This document shows, piece by piece, positions 42,848-52,626 of a DNA stretch of 64,000 nucleotides. Below the pieces are notes generated by a model, which worked only from the letters and a program-made list of their open reading frames with translations, made no database searches and had not been told where the DNA came from. The DNA comes from Mycobacterium scrofulaceum (GTDB lineage: Bacteria; Actinomycetota; Actinomycetes; Mycobacteriales; Mycobacteriaceae). A program made the translations under genes and the position numbers. Position 1 is the first letter of the stretch; the number at the start of each line of letters is the position of its first letter. The DNA is taken from the NCBI RefSeq assembly GCF_001667885.1, contig NZ_LZJW01000132.1:1-64000 (forward strand). Reading direction: 5' to 3'.

Positions 42848-45800
42848 GTGTCCGAATTGTCCGTCGCGGAACTGCGAGCCCGCCTCGACGGTCTGACCAC
42901 CCGCGATGCCGTGCGCCTGGGCAGGCGCTTGAAGAGCCTGCGCGGCGCGAAACCCGACACCCAACTCGCTGAGCAGATCGCGCGGGCCGAGGCGCTCGTC
43001 GCCACCCGCCGGGCCGCGGTGCCGGCGATCGCCTACCCCGACCTGCCGGTCAGCGAGCGGCGGCAGGAGATCACCGACGCGCTGCGCGCCAACCAGGTCG
43101 TCGTCGTAGCCGGCGAGACCGGTTCGGGCAAAACCACCCAACTGCCCAAAATCTGCCTGGAGGCCGGCCGGGGGATCCGGGGAACCATCGGACACACCCA
43201 GCCCCGGCGGCTGGCCGCGCGCACCGTCGCGCAGCGCATCGCCGACGAACTGGGCAGCCCCCTGGGCGAGACCGTCGGCTACACCGTCCGATTCACCGAC
43301 CAGGTCAGCGACCGCACGCTGATCAAGTTGATGACCGACGGCATCCTGCTCGCCGAGATTCAGCGCGACCGCCGGTTGCTGCGCTACGACACGCTGATCC
43401 TCGACGAGGCCCACGAGCGCAGCCTGAACATCGACTTCCTGCTGGGTTACCTGCGCGAGCTGCTGCCACGCCGCCCCGACCTGAAGGTGATCATCACGTC
43501 GGCGACCATCGAGCCGCAGCGGTTCGCGGATCACTTCGGCGGCGCACCGATCGTCGAGGTATCGGGGCGGACGTACCCGGTGGAGATCCGCTACCGGCCG
43601 TTGGAAGTTCCCGTGTCGGGCGGCCAAGACGATGACCCGGACGATCCCGACCACGAGATCGTGCGCACCGAAACCCGTGACGAGGTCGAGGCGATCGTCG
43701 ACGCGGTCGGGGAACTGGAGGGCGAGCCCCCCGGGGACGTCCTGGTGTTCCTCTCGGGTGAACGCGAAATCCGCGACACGGCGGAGGCCTTGGGTGGCCT
43801 GAAGAACACCGAGGTGCTTCCCCTGTACGCCCGGCTGCCGACGGCCGAGCAGCAGAAGGTCTTCGCGCCCCACACCGGGCGACGGGTCGTGCTGGCGACC
43901 AATGTGGCCGAGACGTCGCTGACCGTGCCCGGCATCCGCTACGTCGTCGACCCCGGGAACGCCCGCATCTCGCGGTACAGCCGCCGCCTGAAGGTGCAGC
44001 GACTGCCGATCGAACCCATCTCGCAGGCGTCCGCCGCGCAACGGGCCGGCCGCTGCGGCCGCGTCGCGGCCGGCGTGTGCATCCGCCTGTATTCGGAAGA
44101 GGATTTCGCGGCTCGTCCGCCGTACACCGAGCCCGAGATCCTGCGAACCAACCTCGCCGCGGTGCTGTTGCAGATGGCGGCGCTGCGGCTCGGTGAGGTG
44201 GAGAACTTTCCGTTCCTCGACCCGCCGGACCGGCGCAGTGTCCGCGACGGGGTGCAGTTGCTGCAGGAGTTGGGGGCCTTCGACGCCCGCGGCGCCATCA
44301 CCGAACTCGGTCGCCGGTTGGCGCGGCTGCCCGTCGACCCCCGGCTCGGCCGAATGATCCTGCAGGCCCAGACCGAGGGCTGCGTGCGTGAGGTGCTGGT
44401 GCTGGCCGCGGCGCTGACCATTCCCGATCCGCGGGAACGTCCCACCGACCGCGAGGAGGCCGCGCGCCAGAAGCACGCCCGCTTCACCGCCGACGACTCC
44501 GACTTCCTGTCGTACCTCAACCTCTGGCGCTACCTACGTGAGCGGCGAAAAGCACTGACGGGCAGCGGCTTTCGCCGGATGTGCCGCGACGAATTCCTGC
44601 ACTACCTGCGCATCCGCGAGTGGCAGGACCTGGTCGGCCAGCTGCGCAGCATCGCCCGAGAACTGGGCATCGTCGAGGACGCCGAATCCGCGGAGCCGGC
44701 CGACCCGCCACGGGTGCACGCGGCGCTGCTGGCCGGCTTGCTGTCGCACGTGGGCATGCGTCGAGAGGACGGGCGCGAGTATCTGGGTGCGCGCAACTCG
44801 CGCTTCGTCCTCGCGCCGGGTTCGGCGCTGATCAAGCGGCCACCGCGCTGGGTGGTCGTGGCCGAGCTGGTCGAAACGAGCCGCCTCTACGGTCGCACCG
44901 CAGCGCGCATCCAGCCCGAAGTCGTCGAGCGGGTCGCGGGCGATCTGGTGCAACGCACCTACAGTGAGCCGCACTGGGACGCCAAACGCGGCGAGGTGAT
45001 GGCCTACGAGCGGGTGACGCTTTACGGGCTGCCGCTGGTCGCGCGCCGCCGCGTCGGATACGCCCGGGTGGAGCCGGCGGTGGCGCGGGAACTGTTCATC
45101 CGGCACGCGCTGGTGGACGGCGACTGGCAGACCCGCCATCACTTCTTCCGCGACAACGCGCGGCTGCGCGCCGAGCTCGAGGAGCTCGAGGAGCGGGCCC
45201 GCCGCCGCGAGCAGCTCGTCGGTGACGACGAGATCTACGCGTTGTACGACGCGCGCGTGCCGCCGGATGTCGTCTCGGCGCGGCACTTCGACGCGTGGTG
45301 GCGCAAGCAGCGCCACAAGACGCCCGAGCTGCTGACCTTCACTCGTGACGACCTGTTGCGCACCGGTGACACGGCCGACGCCGAGCGGCCGAGCACCTGG
45401 CGTTCCGGTGATGTCGCGCTGCCCGTGACCTACCGGTTCGAGCCCGGCGCCGCCGACGACGGCGTCACGGTGCACGTGCCGATCGACGTGCTCGCGCGGC
45501 TGGGCGGTGACGAATTCGCCTGGCAGGTGCCGGCGCTGCGCGAGGAGCTGGTGACGGCGCTCATCCGCTCACTGCCAAAGGAGCTGCGGCGCAACTTCGT
45601 TCCCGCCCCCGACACCGCGCGTGCCGTGTTGGCCGGCATCGACCCGGCGGGCGAGCCGTTGCTGGAGGCGTTGCGGCGCGAATTACGCCGCCGTACCGGA
45701 GTTTCGGTCCCCGTCGACGCCTTCGACTTGGACAAGCTGCCGGCGCATCTGCGGGTGACGTTCGCCGTCGAGTCCGCCGACGGCACCGAGGTCGCCCGCG

Positions 45801-46750
45801 GCAAGGACCTTGCGGCGTTGCAACAACGGCTGGCCGCGCCGGCCCGCCGTGCCGTCGCCCAGACGGTCGCCGGCGAGCTGGAACGGACCGGCCTCCGCGC
45901 GTGGCCGGAGGATCTCGACGCGCTGCCAACCGTCGTCGAGCGAACGGTCGACGGGCGCGCCGTGCGCGGCTTTCCCGGTTTCGTCGACACGGGCGGCGCC
46001 GTCGACCTGCGGGTGTTCGCCACCCCTGTACAGCGGGACGGCGCGATGGGGCCGGGCATGCGCCGGTTGGTGCGGCTGAGCGTGGCGTCCCCGGTCAAAG
46101 CCGTTGAGCGGCAGCTGAGTCCACGCACACGGCTCTCACTCGGCGCGAACCCGGACGGCTCCCTGGCCGCGCTGCTCGAGGACTGCGCCGACGCCGCGGC
46201 GGATACGCTGCTGCCCGGACCGGTGTGGAACCGGGACGAGTTCATCGCGCTGCGCGATCGCGTGGCCGGGGCTCTGGTGCCGGCGACCGCGGACATCGTG
46301 ACCCAAGTGGAGCAGGTGCTGGCCGCCGCGCAGGAAGTGCGACTGCTCCTGCCCGGTCGGCCCCCGCCCGCGCAAGCCGAAGCGATCGCCGACGTCCGCG
46401 CTCAGCTGGATCGACTCTTGCCGCGGGGGTTCGTGACCGCCACCGGGCGCGCCCACCTGGCCGACCTCACCCGCTACCTGACCGCGATCCGCCGGCGGCT
46501 GGACCGGTTGCCGTACGGGCTCGACGCGGACCGCGACCGGATGCAGCGGGTGCACGCCGTGCAGCACGCCTACGACGAACTGGCGCGGGCTCTTTCACCC
46601 GTGCGGCGGGCGGCGGATGACGTCCGCGACATTGCGCGACAGATCGAGGAATTGCGGGTGAGCCTGTGGGCGCAGCAGCTGGGTACGCCACGGCCGGTGA
46701 GCGAGCAGCGGATCTACCGCGCCATCGACGCGCTGCGCGATGCGACGTGA
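42848..46750 (+). CDS. hrpA: ATP-dependent RNA helicase HrpA (DEAH family)
   Basis: A 1300-residue DEAH-box RNA helicase. Helicase motifs in order: Walker A GETGSGKTTQLPK, Ia TQPRRLAARTVAQRI, II DEAHERSLN, III TSATIEPQRF, IV-V LATNVAETSLTVPGIRYV and VI QRAGRCGRVAAG. HA2 and OB regions follow, with DUF3418 in the long C-terminus (residues ~700-1300). Full length matches bacterial HrpA. GTG at 42848 gives VSELSVAELRARLDGLT; a GTG at 42776 adds 24 unusual residues. It acts on mRNA or stalled ribosomes in other bacteria. Confidence 0.95.
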   Translation: MSELSVAELRARLDGLTTRDAVRLGRRLKSLRGAKPDTQLAEQIARAEALVATRRAAVPAIAYPDLPVSERRQEITDALRANQVVVVAGETGSGKTTQLPKICLEAGRGIRGTIGHTQPRRLAARTVAQRIADELGSPLGETVGYTVRFTDQVSDRTLIKLMTDGILLAEIQRDRRLLRYDTLILDEAHERSLNIDFLLGYLRELLPRRPDLKVIITSATIEPQRFADHFGGAPIVEVSGRTYPVEIRYRPLEVPVSGGQDDDPDDPDHEIVRTETRDEVEAIVDAVGELEGEPPGDVLVFLSGEREIRDTAEALGGLKNTEVLPLYARLPTAEQQKVFAPHTGRRVVLATNVAETSLTVPGIRYVVDPGNARISRYSRRLKVQRLPIEPISQASAAQRAGRCGRVAAGVCIRLYSEEDFAARPPYTEPEILRTNLAAVLLQMAALRLGEVENFPFLDPPDRRSVRDGVQLLQELGAFDARGAITELGRRLARLPVDPRLGRMILQAQTEGCVREVLVLAAALTIPDPRERPTDREEAARQKHARFTADDSDFLSYLNLWRYLRERRKALTGSGFRRMCRDEFLHYLRIREWQDLVGQLRSIARELGIVEDAESAEPADPPRVHAALLAGLLSHVGMRREDGREYLGARNSRFVLAPGSALIKRPPRWVVVAELVETSRLYGRTAARIQPEVVERVAGDLVQRTYSEPHWDAKRGEVMAYERVTLYGLPLVARRRVGYARVEPAVARELFIRHALVDGDWQTRHHFFRDNARLRAELEELEERARRREQLVGDDEIYALYDARVPPDVVSARHFDAWWRKQRHKTPELLTFTRDDLLRTGDTADAERPSTWRSGDVALPVTYRFEPGAADDGVTVHVPIDVLARLGGDEFAWQVPALREELVTALIRSLPKELRRNFVPAPDTARAVLAGIDPAGEPLLEALRRELRRRTGVSVPVDAFDLDKLPAHLRVTFAVESADGTEVARGKDLAALQQRLAAPARRAVAQTVAGELERTGLRAWPEDLDALPTVVERTVDGRAVRGFPGFVDTGGAVDLRVFATPVQRDGAMGPGMRRLVRLSVASPVKAVERQLSPRTRLSLGANPDGSLAALLEDCADAAADTLLPGPVWNRDEFIALRDRVAGALVPATADIVTQVEQVLAAAQEVRLLLPGRPPPAQAEAIADVRAQLDRLLPRGFVTATGRAHLADLTRYLTAIRRRLDRLPYGLDADRDRMQRVHAVQHAYDELARALSPVRRAADDVRDIARQIEELRVSLWAQQLGTPRPVSEQRIYRAIDALRDAT

Positions 46751-46792
46751 AGTATCGCCCTGCCACGGGGGCTTACTGCGGGAGCGGGGTGA

Positions 46793-46981
46793 TGCCGCAC
46801 AATCGCTGGCCGAAGCCAACTTTCGAAGCGTTCCGGTAACCGGGAGCTTCCGGCAGTCGGCGTCGTCACGGCCCCCGCTGAGGTGTTGATACGGCCGGAC
46901 GGACATGTCGCCTGGCTGGGAAGTTCGATCGATGCAAAGCTTCGGGACGCACTCGAGGCCCGGTTCGGCGCCTCGCCCGCG
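46793..46981 (+). pseudogene. C-terminal remnant of an FAD-dependent aromatic monooxygenase
   Basis: Between hrpA and a small gene, a frame without start codon reads LPAVGVVTAPAEVLIRPDGH and continues VAWLGSSIDAKLRDALEARFG. This is the typical C-terminal end of TfdB/MhpA-type FAD monooxygenases (VLVRPDGHVAWR...). A stop at 46790 and the lack of any upstream FAD domain show that only the last ~60 codons survive. The rest was presumably deleted during rearrangement next to hrpA. Confidence 0.5.
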
Positions 46982-46990
46982 TCATATGCC

Positions 46991-47161
46991 CTAGTCGGGC
47001 GGCTCCTCCGTCGAGCCGAGGGTGGGCGCGCTTTCCCGGTCGCTGGGCTTGCCGGCGACACCTTCGGCCTCACGATCGTCGGCGACCTTCTCCTCGAGCT
47101 GGTCGACGATGTCTTCCAGTTCCTCCGAGTGACCGCGCAGGTCCTTGTCCGGTTTCGTCAT
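46991..47161 (-). CDS. small acidic protein
   Basis: A 56-residue acidic protein (ATG 47161 with GGAAAG upstream; ATG 47173 possible) starting MTKPDKDLRGHSEELEDIVD. A helical QLEEKVADDREAEGVAGKPS is followed by a disordered Ser/Pro/Glu tail. No recognised domain. It lies between the monooxygenase remnant and zwf on the opposite strand. Confidence 0.5.
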   Translation of the reverse strand: MTKPDKDLRGHSEELEDIVDQLEEKVADDREAEGVAGKPSDRESAPTLGSTEEPPD

Positions 47162-47337
47162 ATCGCTTTCCATCGAGTCTGCTGGGTACCGCACCGTCGG
47201 TACCCAATACCCCGTCGGCCGGTCGGTAACCGGGCTGAGAGTGTGATCCTAGCGTTGCGGGCCGCAAACGCCGCGTTTGAAAGAGCCACGGGGTGACGGA
47301 CGCGACATAACGCCGTGGCGATGGAAGTATCGCAAGA

Positions 47338-48843
47338 GTGGCCGATAAGAAACCGCAGACCATCTCGTACCCGGCGGCCGGTGGGCGTCCGCACCGTCAC
47401 GAAACCGAACCGCTCGACCCGCACGTCATCGTCCTGTTCGGCGCGACGGGGGACCTGGCTAAACGCAAGTTGCTCCCCGGGCTGGCCTATCTGGACCAGT
47501 CCGAGCTTGCACCGGACATCCAGATCGTTGCGACGTCGTTGGAAGACATCAGCGACGACGAATTCCGGGAGATCGCGAAAGAGGCGATCGATTCGTTCGG
47601 TAGCCACAAGCTCTCGGACGAACAGTGGGCCAACTTCGCGAAGATCCTGACCTACATTCCGCAGGGCCGCGGGCCGGAGGCGCTGGCGGAGGCCGTCGCC
47701 GAAGCCGAGGCCAACCTGGGTCCCAAGGTCAGGCGGCTGCACTACCTGTCGGTGCCGCCGAAGGCCGCGCGAGAAGTCATTTCCATGTTGCGTGAGGCGA
47801 AACTCGTCGACCGCTCGCGCGTCGTGATGGAGAAACCGTTCGGAACCGATTTGGCCAGCGCGGTCGCGCTCAACGACTTCGTGCACGAAACGTTCGAGGA
47901 ATCCCAGATCTTCCGGATCGACCACTTCCTGGGCAAGGAGGCGGCCCAGAACATCCTGGCGTTCCGCTTCGCCAACGGTCTGTTCGAGCCGATCTGGAAC
48001 CGCAACTTCATCGACCATATTCAGATCGACATCCCCGAAGCCCTCGGCCTGGATCAGCGGGCAAACTTCTATGAGGAGACCGGCGCCTACAAGGACATGG
48101 TGGTGACCCACCTGTTCCAGGTGATGGCGTTCGTGGTCATGGAGCCACCGACGGCGCTCGAACCCTTTGCCATCAGCGAAGAAAAGAACAAGGTGTTCCG
48201 GTCGATGCTGCCGGTCAAGCCTTCCAACGTCGTCCGCGGCCAATACGGCGGATACCGCGACGAAAAAGGCGTGGCCAAGGATTCCGACAACGAGACGTTC
48301 ATCGCGCTCAAGGTCGGCATCGACAATTGGCGCTGGGCCGGTGTGCCCATCTATCTGCGCACCGGCAAGAAGATGGCCGAGGGCATCCGCATCATCTCGA
48401 TCGCATTCAAAGAGGCGCCGAGGACGATGTTTCCGCCGGGCTCGGGGGTGGGGACTCAAGGTCCTGACCACCTCACGTTCGACCTGGCCGACAACTCCAA
48501 GGTGTCGTTGTCGTTCTACGGCAAGCGGCCGGGCCCCGGCATGAAGCTGGACAAGCTGTCCATGCAGTTCTCCTCCCAGGAGATCGACACCGTCGTCGAC
48601 GTGCTGGAGGCGTACGAACGGCTGATCCTGGACGCGATGCGCGGTGACCACACACTGTTCAACACGGCCGAGGGCATCGAATCGCTCTGGGAGCGTTCGC
48701 AGGAGCTGCTCGACGACCCACCGCCGGCCAAGATGTACCAGCCGGGCACGTGGGGCCCCAACGCCATTCATCAGTTGATCGCGCCGAACGCGTGGCGGCT
48801 GCCGTTCGAGCGGGAATGGCGCGACTCCAAGCCCGACCGCTAG
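47338..48843 (+). CDS. zwf: glucose-6-phosphate 1-dehydrogenase
   Basis: A 501-residue enzyme making 6-phosphogluconolactone and NADPH, the entry to the pentose phosphate pathway. The dinucleotide loop is VLFGATGDLAKRKLLPGLAY, the substrate motif IFRIDHFLGKEAAQNILAFR carries the catalytic His and Lys, and EKPFGTDLASAVALN is conserved. From memory of Mtb Zwf1 and Zwf2, this sequence differs clearly from both, so it may be a third isoform. GTG at 47338 gives MADKKPQTISYP. Cytosolic. The preceding intergenic region holds no obvious operator. Confidence 0.93.
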   Translation: MADKKPQTISYPAAGGRPHRHETEPLDPHVIVLFGATGDLAKRKLLPGLAYLDQSELAPDIQIVATSLEDISDDEFREIAKEAIDSFGSHKLSDEQWANFAKILTYIPQGRGPEALAEAVAEAEANLGPKVRRLHYLSVPPKAAREVISMLREAKLVDRSRVVMEKPFGTDLASAVALNDFVHETFEESQIFRIDHFLGKEAAQNILAFRFANGLFEPIWNRNFIDHIQIDIPEALGLDQRANFYEETGAYKDMVVTHLFQVMAFVVMEPPTALEPFAISEEKNKVFRSMLPVKPSNVVRGQYGGYRDEKGVAKDSDNETFIALKVGIDNWRWAGVPIYLRTGKKMAEGIRIISIAFKEAPRTMFPPGSGVGTQGPDHLTFDLADNSKVSLSFYGKRPGPGMKLDKLSMQFSSQEIDTVVDVLEAYERLILDAMRGDHTLFNTAEGIESLWERSQELLDDPPPAKMYQPGTWGPNAIHQLIAPNAWRLPFEREWRDSKPDR

Positions 48844-48851
48844 CCGCGCAT

Positions 48852-49775
48852 TCAGCCCAGCTCGGCGCTGATGTAGGTGATGGCGTGCCGGAACCGTTTG
48901 ATGATCTCGTTGTCCGGGATGGCGAAACCGTGCTCGGCGTATAGCTCCTCGGTGGGGTAGGGGGTGACCACCCAGCCGGTGGCCGCCAGGTGGTCTCCGG
49001 CGGGCTGGCGCTCCCCCTGCCACACCAGGTCGGCCACGTCGAAGTCCAGTCCGTGCTTACGCCAGGCGGCGCGCATCGCCCGGGCCCGCTCGTCGGTGAA
49101 TACGGCCATGTCCGCGATGTTTTCGGTGGCCAGCCGGCTGCCGGGCGCGCTCAGCGCGGTTATGTTGTCCAACAACCGGTCCTGCGCATCCGGCGGCAGG
49201 TAGGGCAACAGCCCCTCGGCGATCCAGGCGGTCGGTGCTGACTTATCAAAACGGCTGTCGCACAGTGCTTTTGGCCAATCTTCGCGCAGGTCGATACCCA
49301 CTGTCCGACGTTCGGCGGTCGGTTCGGCGCCGATCCGGGCCAGGGTTTCGCTCTTGAAGGCGATGACCTCGGGCTGATCGACCTCGTAGACCACCGTGCC
49401 CGCAGACCAGGGCAACCGGTAGGCCCGGGCATCGAGTCCGGCGGCCAGGATGACGGCCTGACGAATCCCGGCCCGTGTCGCGGAGGTGAGGAAGTCGTCG
49501 AAAAACCTGGTGCGCACGGCGATTTGCTCGCGACGCTGCTGCAGGGTGAAGGGCACATCGTCGTTGTCGAGCGGGATTTCGCCGTCCAGCATGCGGACGA
49601 AGAAGGGGTGCCCCACGGCGCGTACCAGAGGCTCGGCGAACCGGTCGTCGAGCAGAGGATCGGGCTCGCGGGAGGCCAGCGCTCGGGACGCGGCGACCAT
49701 CGTCGCGGTCGCCCCGACACTGGACGCCAAGTCCCAGCTGTCGCCCTCTGTGCGCGCCGACCCAAGTGATGACAC
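48852..49775 (-). CDS. SAM-dependent methyltransferase, TIGR00027/Omt family
   Basis: A 307-residue member of the mycobacterial TIGR00027 methyltransferase family: VSSLGSARTEGDSWDLASSV start, ASREPDPLLDDRFAEPLVRA, motif I QAVILAAGLDARAYRLPW, acidic VVYEVDQPEVIAFKSETL, and the WIAEGLLPYLPPDAQDRLL signature. Mycobacteria hold a dozen or more such paralogues; none has a known substrate in this branch. The GTG at 49775 is preceded by GGGAG. Converges on zwf with 8 bp between. Confidence 0.92.
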   Translation of the reverse strand: MSSLGSARTEGDSWDLASSVGATATMVAASRALASREPDPLLDDRFAEPLVRAVGHPFFVRMLDGEIPLDNDDVPFTLQQRREQIAVRTRFFDDFLTSATRAGIRQAVILAAGLDARAYRLPWSAGTVVYEVDQPEVIAFKSETLARIGAEPTAERRTVGIDLREDWPKALCDSRFDKSAPTAWIAEGLLPYLPPDAQDRLLDNITALSAPGSRLATENIADMAVFTDERARAMRAAWRKHGLDFDVADLVWQGERQPAGDHLAATGWVVTPYPTEELYAEHGFAIPDNEIIKRFRHAITYISAELG

Positions 49776-49936
49776 TCGCCGCTCCCTTCTGGGATTCGGC
49801 CGCCGCCGCGGCCATTTCGCATGCGGATGTTCGCCGCCGACGGGCTGCGCGACCATACCTCAGGAAAGGGTACTTTCTGCCTATGCCGCGCTCACCACGC
49901 ACCCGCTGAGCCCGACGACAGGAAGCGAATCACTCG

Positions 49937-50818
49937 ATGGCACCGACCCTGCGCCCGCGCCGCTCCGCGTTGTACCTGCCCGGAAACAAGCCGCGGGCGT
50001 TGGAGAAGGGGAAATCGTTGCCCGCCGACGTGGTCATCTTCGACCTCGAAGATGCCGTGGGGCCCGACGCCAAAGCCGATTCGAGGGCGACGGTGTGCGA
50101 AGCGATCTCGTCGGGCGGGTACGCGCCCCGCGAGGTCGTGGTGCGCATCAACGGGTTGGACACCGAGTGGCACGACGAGGACCTCGCGGCCGTCGCGGGG
50201 TCGACCGCGCAGGGCGTGCTGGTGCCCAAAGTCGAGTCGGGCGAGCAGGTCGAAGCGCTGGCGGCCACGCTGGACAAGCTGGGCGCGCCGGAGTCGTTGC
50301 AGCTGTGGGTGATGATCGAAACGCCGCGATCGTTCCTGCGGGCCGAAGAAATCGCCTCGGCCAGTGACCGACTGGCCGCGCTGGTGATCGGCACCAATGA
50401 CCTGGTGAACGACCTGCACGCCCTGCACGTCCCCGGGCGGGCGCCCGTCGTACCCGCGCTGTCCTTGGCGGTGCTGGGTGCCAGGGCGGCGGGGAAGGTG
50501 ATCCTGGACGGCGTGTTCAACGACATCACCGACGAGGACGGCTTTCGCGCCGAAGCGCGACAGGGCCGCGAAATGGGTTTCGACGGCAAGAGTTTGATCC
50601 ATCCGTCCCAGGTCGGGCCCGCGAACGACCTGTTCGGTCCGTCGGAGCGCGAACTTGCCGATGCTCGCAAGGTGGTGGCGGCCTATCGGGAGGCGCGGGC
50701 CGCGGGGACGAGTGTGATCACGGTGGACGGCCGCATGATCGAAAGCCTGCACGTCCGCAACGCCGAACGGATCCTCGCCCTGGCCGAGATCATCGAGGAA
50801 GTGGCATCCGCCTCGTAG
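49937..50818 (+). CDS. CitE-like CoA-ester lyase / malyl-CoA-type enzyme
   Basis: A 293-residue HpcH/HpaI-CitE TIM-barrel. Acidic metal site VVIFDLEDAVGPDAKADSRA, the Arg motif in VVRINGLDTEW, the LWVMIETPRSFLRAEEI strand with metal Glu, and the C-terminal GFDGKSLIHPSQVGPANDLF are all typical of CitE/malyl-CoA enzymes. No citrate lyase alpha or gamma gene is near, so it is not part of classic citrate lyase. By analogy to Rv2498c it may cleave a beta-hydroxyacyl-CoA. ATG at 49937. Confidence 0.87.
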   Translation: MAPTLRPRRSALYLPGNKPRALEKGKSLPADVVIFDLEDAVGPDAKADSRATVCEAISSGGYAPREVVVRINGLDTEWHDEDLAAVAGSTAQGVLVPKVESGEQVEALAATLDKLGAPESLQLWVMIETPRSFLRAEEIASASDRLAALVIGTNDLVNDLHALHVPGRAPVVPALSLAVLGARAAGKVILDGVFNDITDEDGFRAEARQGREMGFDGKSLIHPSQVGPANDLFGPSERELADARKVVAAYREARAAGTSVITVDGRMIESLHVRNAERILALAEIIEEVASAS

Positions 50819-50828
50819 GCGCTCTCGG

Positions 50829-51575
50829 TTATTGCTTGTCGACTTTGCCGGCGATCTGACCGGCGAGCTTGACGGCCAAGTCGGCCGGGTCCTTGCGGAT
50901 CGCGCTGACATCGATCGCGACGTTGTTGCGGACCGTCAACGCCCGCTGAGCGGTCATCGTGAGGATGACGTTGCCGTTGTCGCGAATGGTCATCGTCAGC
51001 GTGGTACTCAACGTTCCGTTGTCATTCGACACGGGTCCCACCTGCCAGCCCGTCTCGGGGGTGTCCTGCCCGGCCGGGGTGGTGAACTGGCGGTTGGCGC
51101 ACGCCGGCCAGCGCTGCGCCGAGGTGGCGTAGAACGCGCTGGCCTCCTTGGCGGTCGGGAACAACACCAGCACCTGTTCCACCTCGGGGTCCGGTTCGTT
51201 GGAATTCGCAGGGAGGGACGCGACTTCGTCGTCACCGCTCACCGCGGTATAGCCGCTGCCGGCGTAGACGGGAGCTTGCCCGGGGCCGATCGCGTAGACG
51301 CAGTCGTCGGGGAATTTCCAGCCCGCGGGCCACGGCTGCTTCGCGGCGTCGTCCTTCAGCTTGTCGTTCTTTTCCTTGCTCTTCGATCCGGTGGCCCCGA
51401 GGGCGTTGTCGAGGTCCGCGGACGTAAGCAGCAAGCCCGGTAGCGCGGCCTGCGCGACCGGCGGCTTGGTGGAGGTCGTGGTCGACGAACTAGGGGTGCC
51501 GCCGTTGCTGCCGCCGCACGCGGCAAGCAGGATTGCGACGGCGGCGGCGGACATCGCGGTCGTCAGTTGGTGCAT
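50829..51575 (-). CDS. lipoprotein with PknH-like extracellular sensor domain
   Basis: A 248-residue lipoprotein: lipobox LAAC within VAILLAACGGSNGG, a Ser/Thr linker, then a PknH-type extracellular domain (LPGLLLTSADLDNALGATGS, then paired Cys in DDCVYAIGPG and WPACANRQ). Mycobacterial PknH kinases carry this domain; here it is free, without kinase. It may bind a small ligand in the periplasm. Function unknown. Convergent with the CitE-like gene. Confidence 0.82.
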   Translation of the reverse strand: MHQLTTAMSAAAVAILLAACGGSNGGTPSSSTTTSTKPPVAQAALPGLLLTSADLDNALGATGSKSKEKNDKLKDDAAKQPWPAGWKFPDDCVYAIGPGQAPVYAGSGYTAVSGDDEVASLPANSNEPDPEVEQVLVLFPTAKEASAFYATSAQRWPACANRQFTTPAGQDTPETGWQVGPVSNDNGTLSTTLTMTIRDNGNVILTMTAQRALTVRNNVAIDVSAIRKDPADLAVKLAGQIAGKVDKQ

Positions 51576-51986
51576 GTGTTGCTCACCCTTCGTGGTCGCC
51601 GTGCCGTCGAGAGCTTCCGCGCAACCGGCGCACGCGCCGCCCGAAGCTCCGAGGTGGACGGAAGCATAACCGCTTCGTCAGCAAATTGCGTCGTTCATCG
51701 CAAAGTAGTCATCGGCTCGGCCGTCGAACCGCGCCGTTCCGCGGCGGGCGCAGGCGAACACACCGGGATTCCACGCCACATCCCGGTTCGCAGGGCAGCG
51801 CCGGGAATGAAAGCGTTCGCAGATCAAGGGTTTCCTAAGGCAACAAAAGCGCGGCGTATGCCCCGGCTGCTCTGTCGCACAGTGTGTCGACGAGGTGAAG
51901 AAGGCACACAAACCGCTTCGATCCGATCCGGGTGGCCGGTAGGGTGCATGCAGCAAACACATCTTCGGGGGACGAAGGAGTGCCCG
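51576..51986. other. 411-bp intergenic region
   Basis: Divergent spacer between two lipoprotein genes. Open frames here lack ribosome sites and domain-like sequence. GAAGGAG at 51974-51980 is the ribosome site of the downstream lipoprotein. No repeat or RNA gene is seen. Confidence 0.5.
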
Positions 51987-52406
51987 ATGCGGCGAGCTCG
52001 AATCACGTGCGCAGGATTGGTCGCCGTCGCGATCGTGACGGCGGGATGCTCGAACGACTCGTCGCCGTCGGCGTCCTCGTCCAGTCAATCGCCGACCTCG
52101 ACCTCATCGGCGCCGGCCGCGTCGCCGTCACCGACGACGTCCTCCGCGCAAGCCCAGTCGTTCGACCAGTCCACCTGCCTGGATATCTCGTTCGCCAAAG
52201 ACAACCTGATGGTGGCCAACAACTCGGACAAGGCGCGCAAGTATGCCGACACGCTGGAGAAGTACGGCCCGCCCGATACCGTGAAGGCGGCTATCGAGCA
52301 CTTCGTCACCACCGGCGGCGCGCGGCCCACCGATGCCGATCTGGACAGCAACAGGGACCTGATCACCAACTGGATCAAGCAGGCCTGCCCCAACGTGAAC
52401 CCTTGA
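51987..52406 (+). CDS. lipoprotein of unknown function
   Basis: A 139-residue lipoprotein. The signal LVAVAIVTAGC ends in the lipobox TAGC, followed by a Ser/Thr/Pro-rich linker (SSPSASSSSQSPTSTSSAPA). A globular domain of about 80 residues follows (FDQSTCLDISFAKDNLMVAN, KYGPPDTVKAAIEHFVTTGG) with a Cys pair (STCLD and KQACPN). No family recognised. GAAGGAG, six bases before the ATG at 51987, fixes the start. Anchored to the outer face of the membrane by inference. Confidence 0.82.
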   Translation: MRRARITCAGLVAVAIVTAGCSNDSSPSASSSSQSPTSTSSAPAASPSPTTSSAQAQSFDQSTCLDISFAKDNLMVANNSDKARKYADTLEKYGPPDTVKAAIEHFVTTGGARPTDADLDSNRDLITNWIKQACPNVNP

Positions 52407-52626
52407 CGCCGCTCACACGTGGCTAGCGTTTGATCGGCTGAGCGCCGCGGTTTTGCGAGGCCGGATCCGATTGCGCCAACGGGCGCCTGGATCCGAAGTG
52501 CTCTACCGTGAGGGCAGCGGAGGACGGGTGCCCTCTTACGGCGCGGGCCGCGCGGCCCGGGCCAATGGATCAACGGTGGCCACGCGGTAGGTTGATTCGG
52601 TCCCGAATGATTCGAGAGGAGATACC

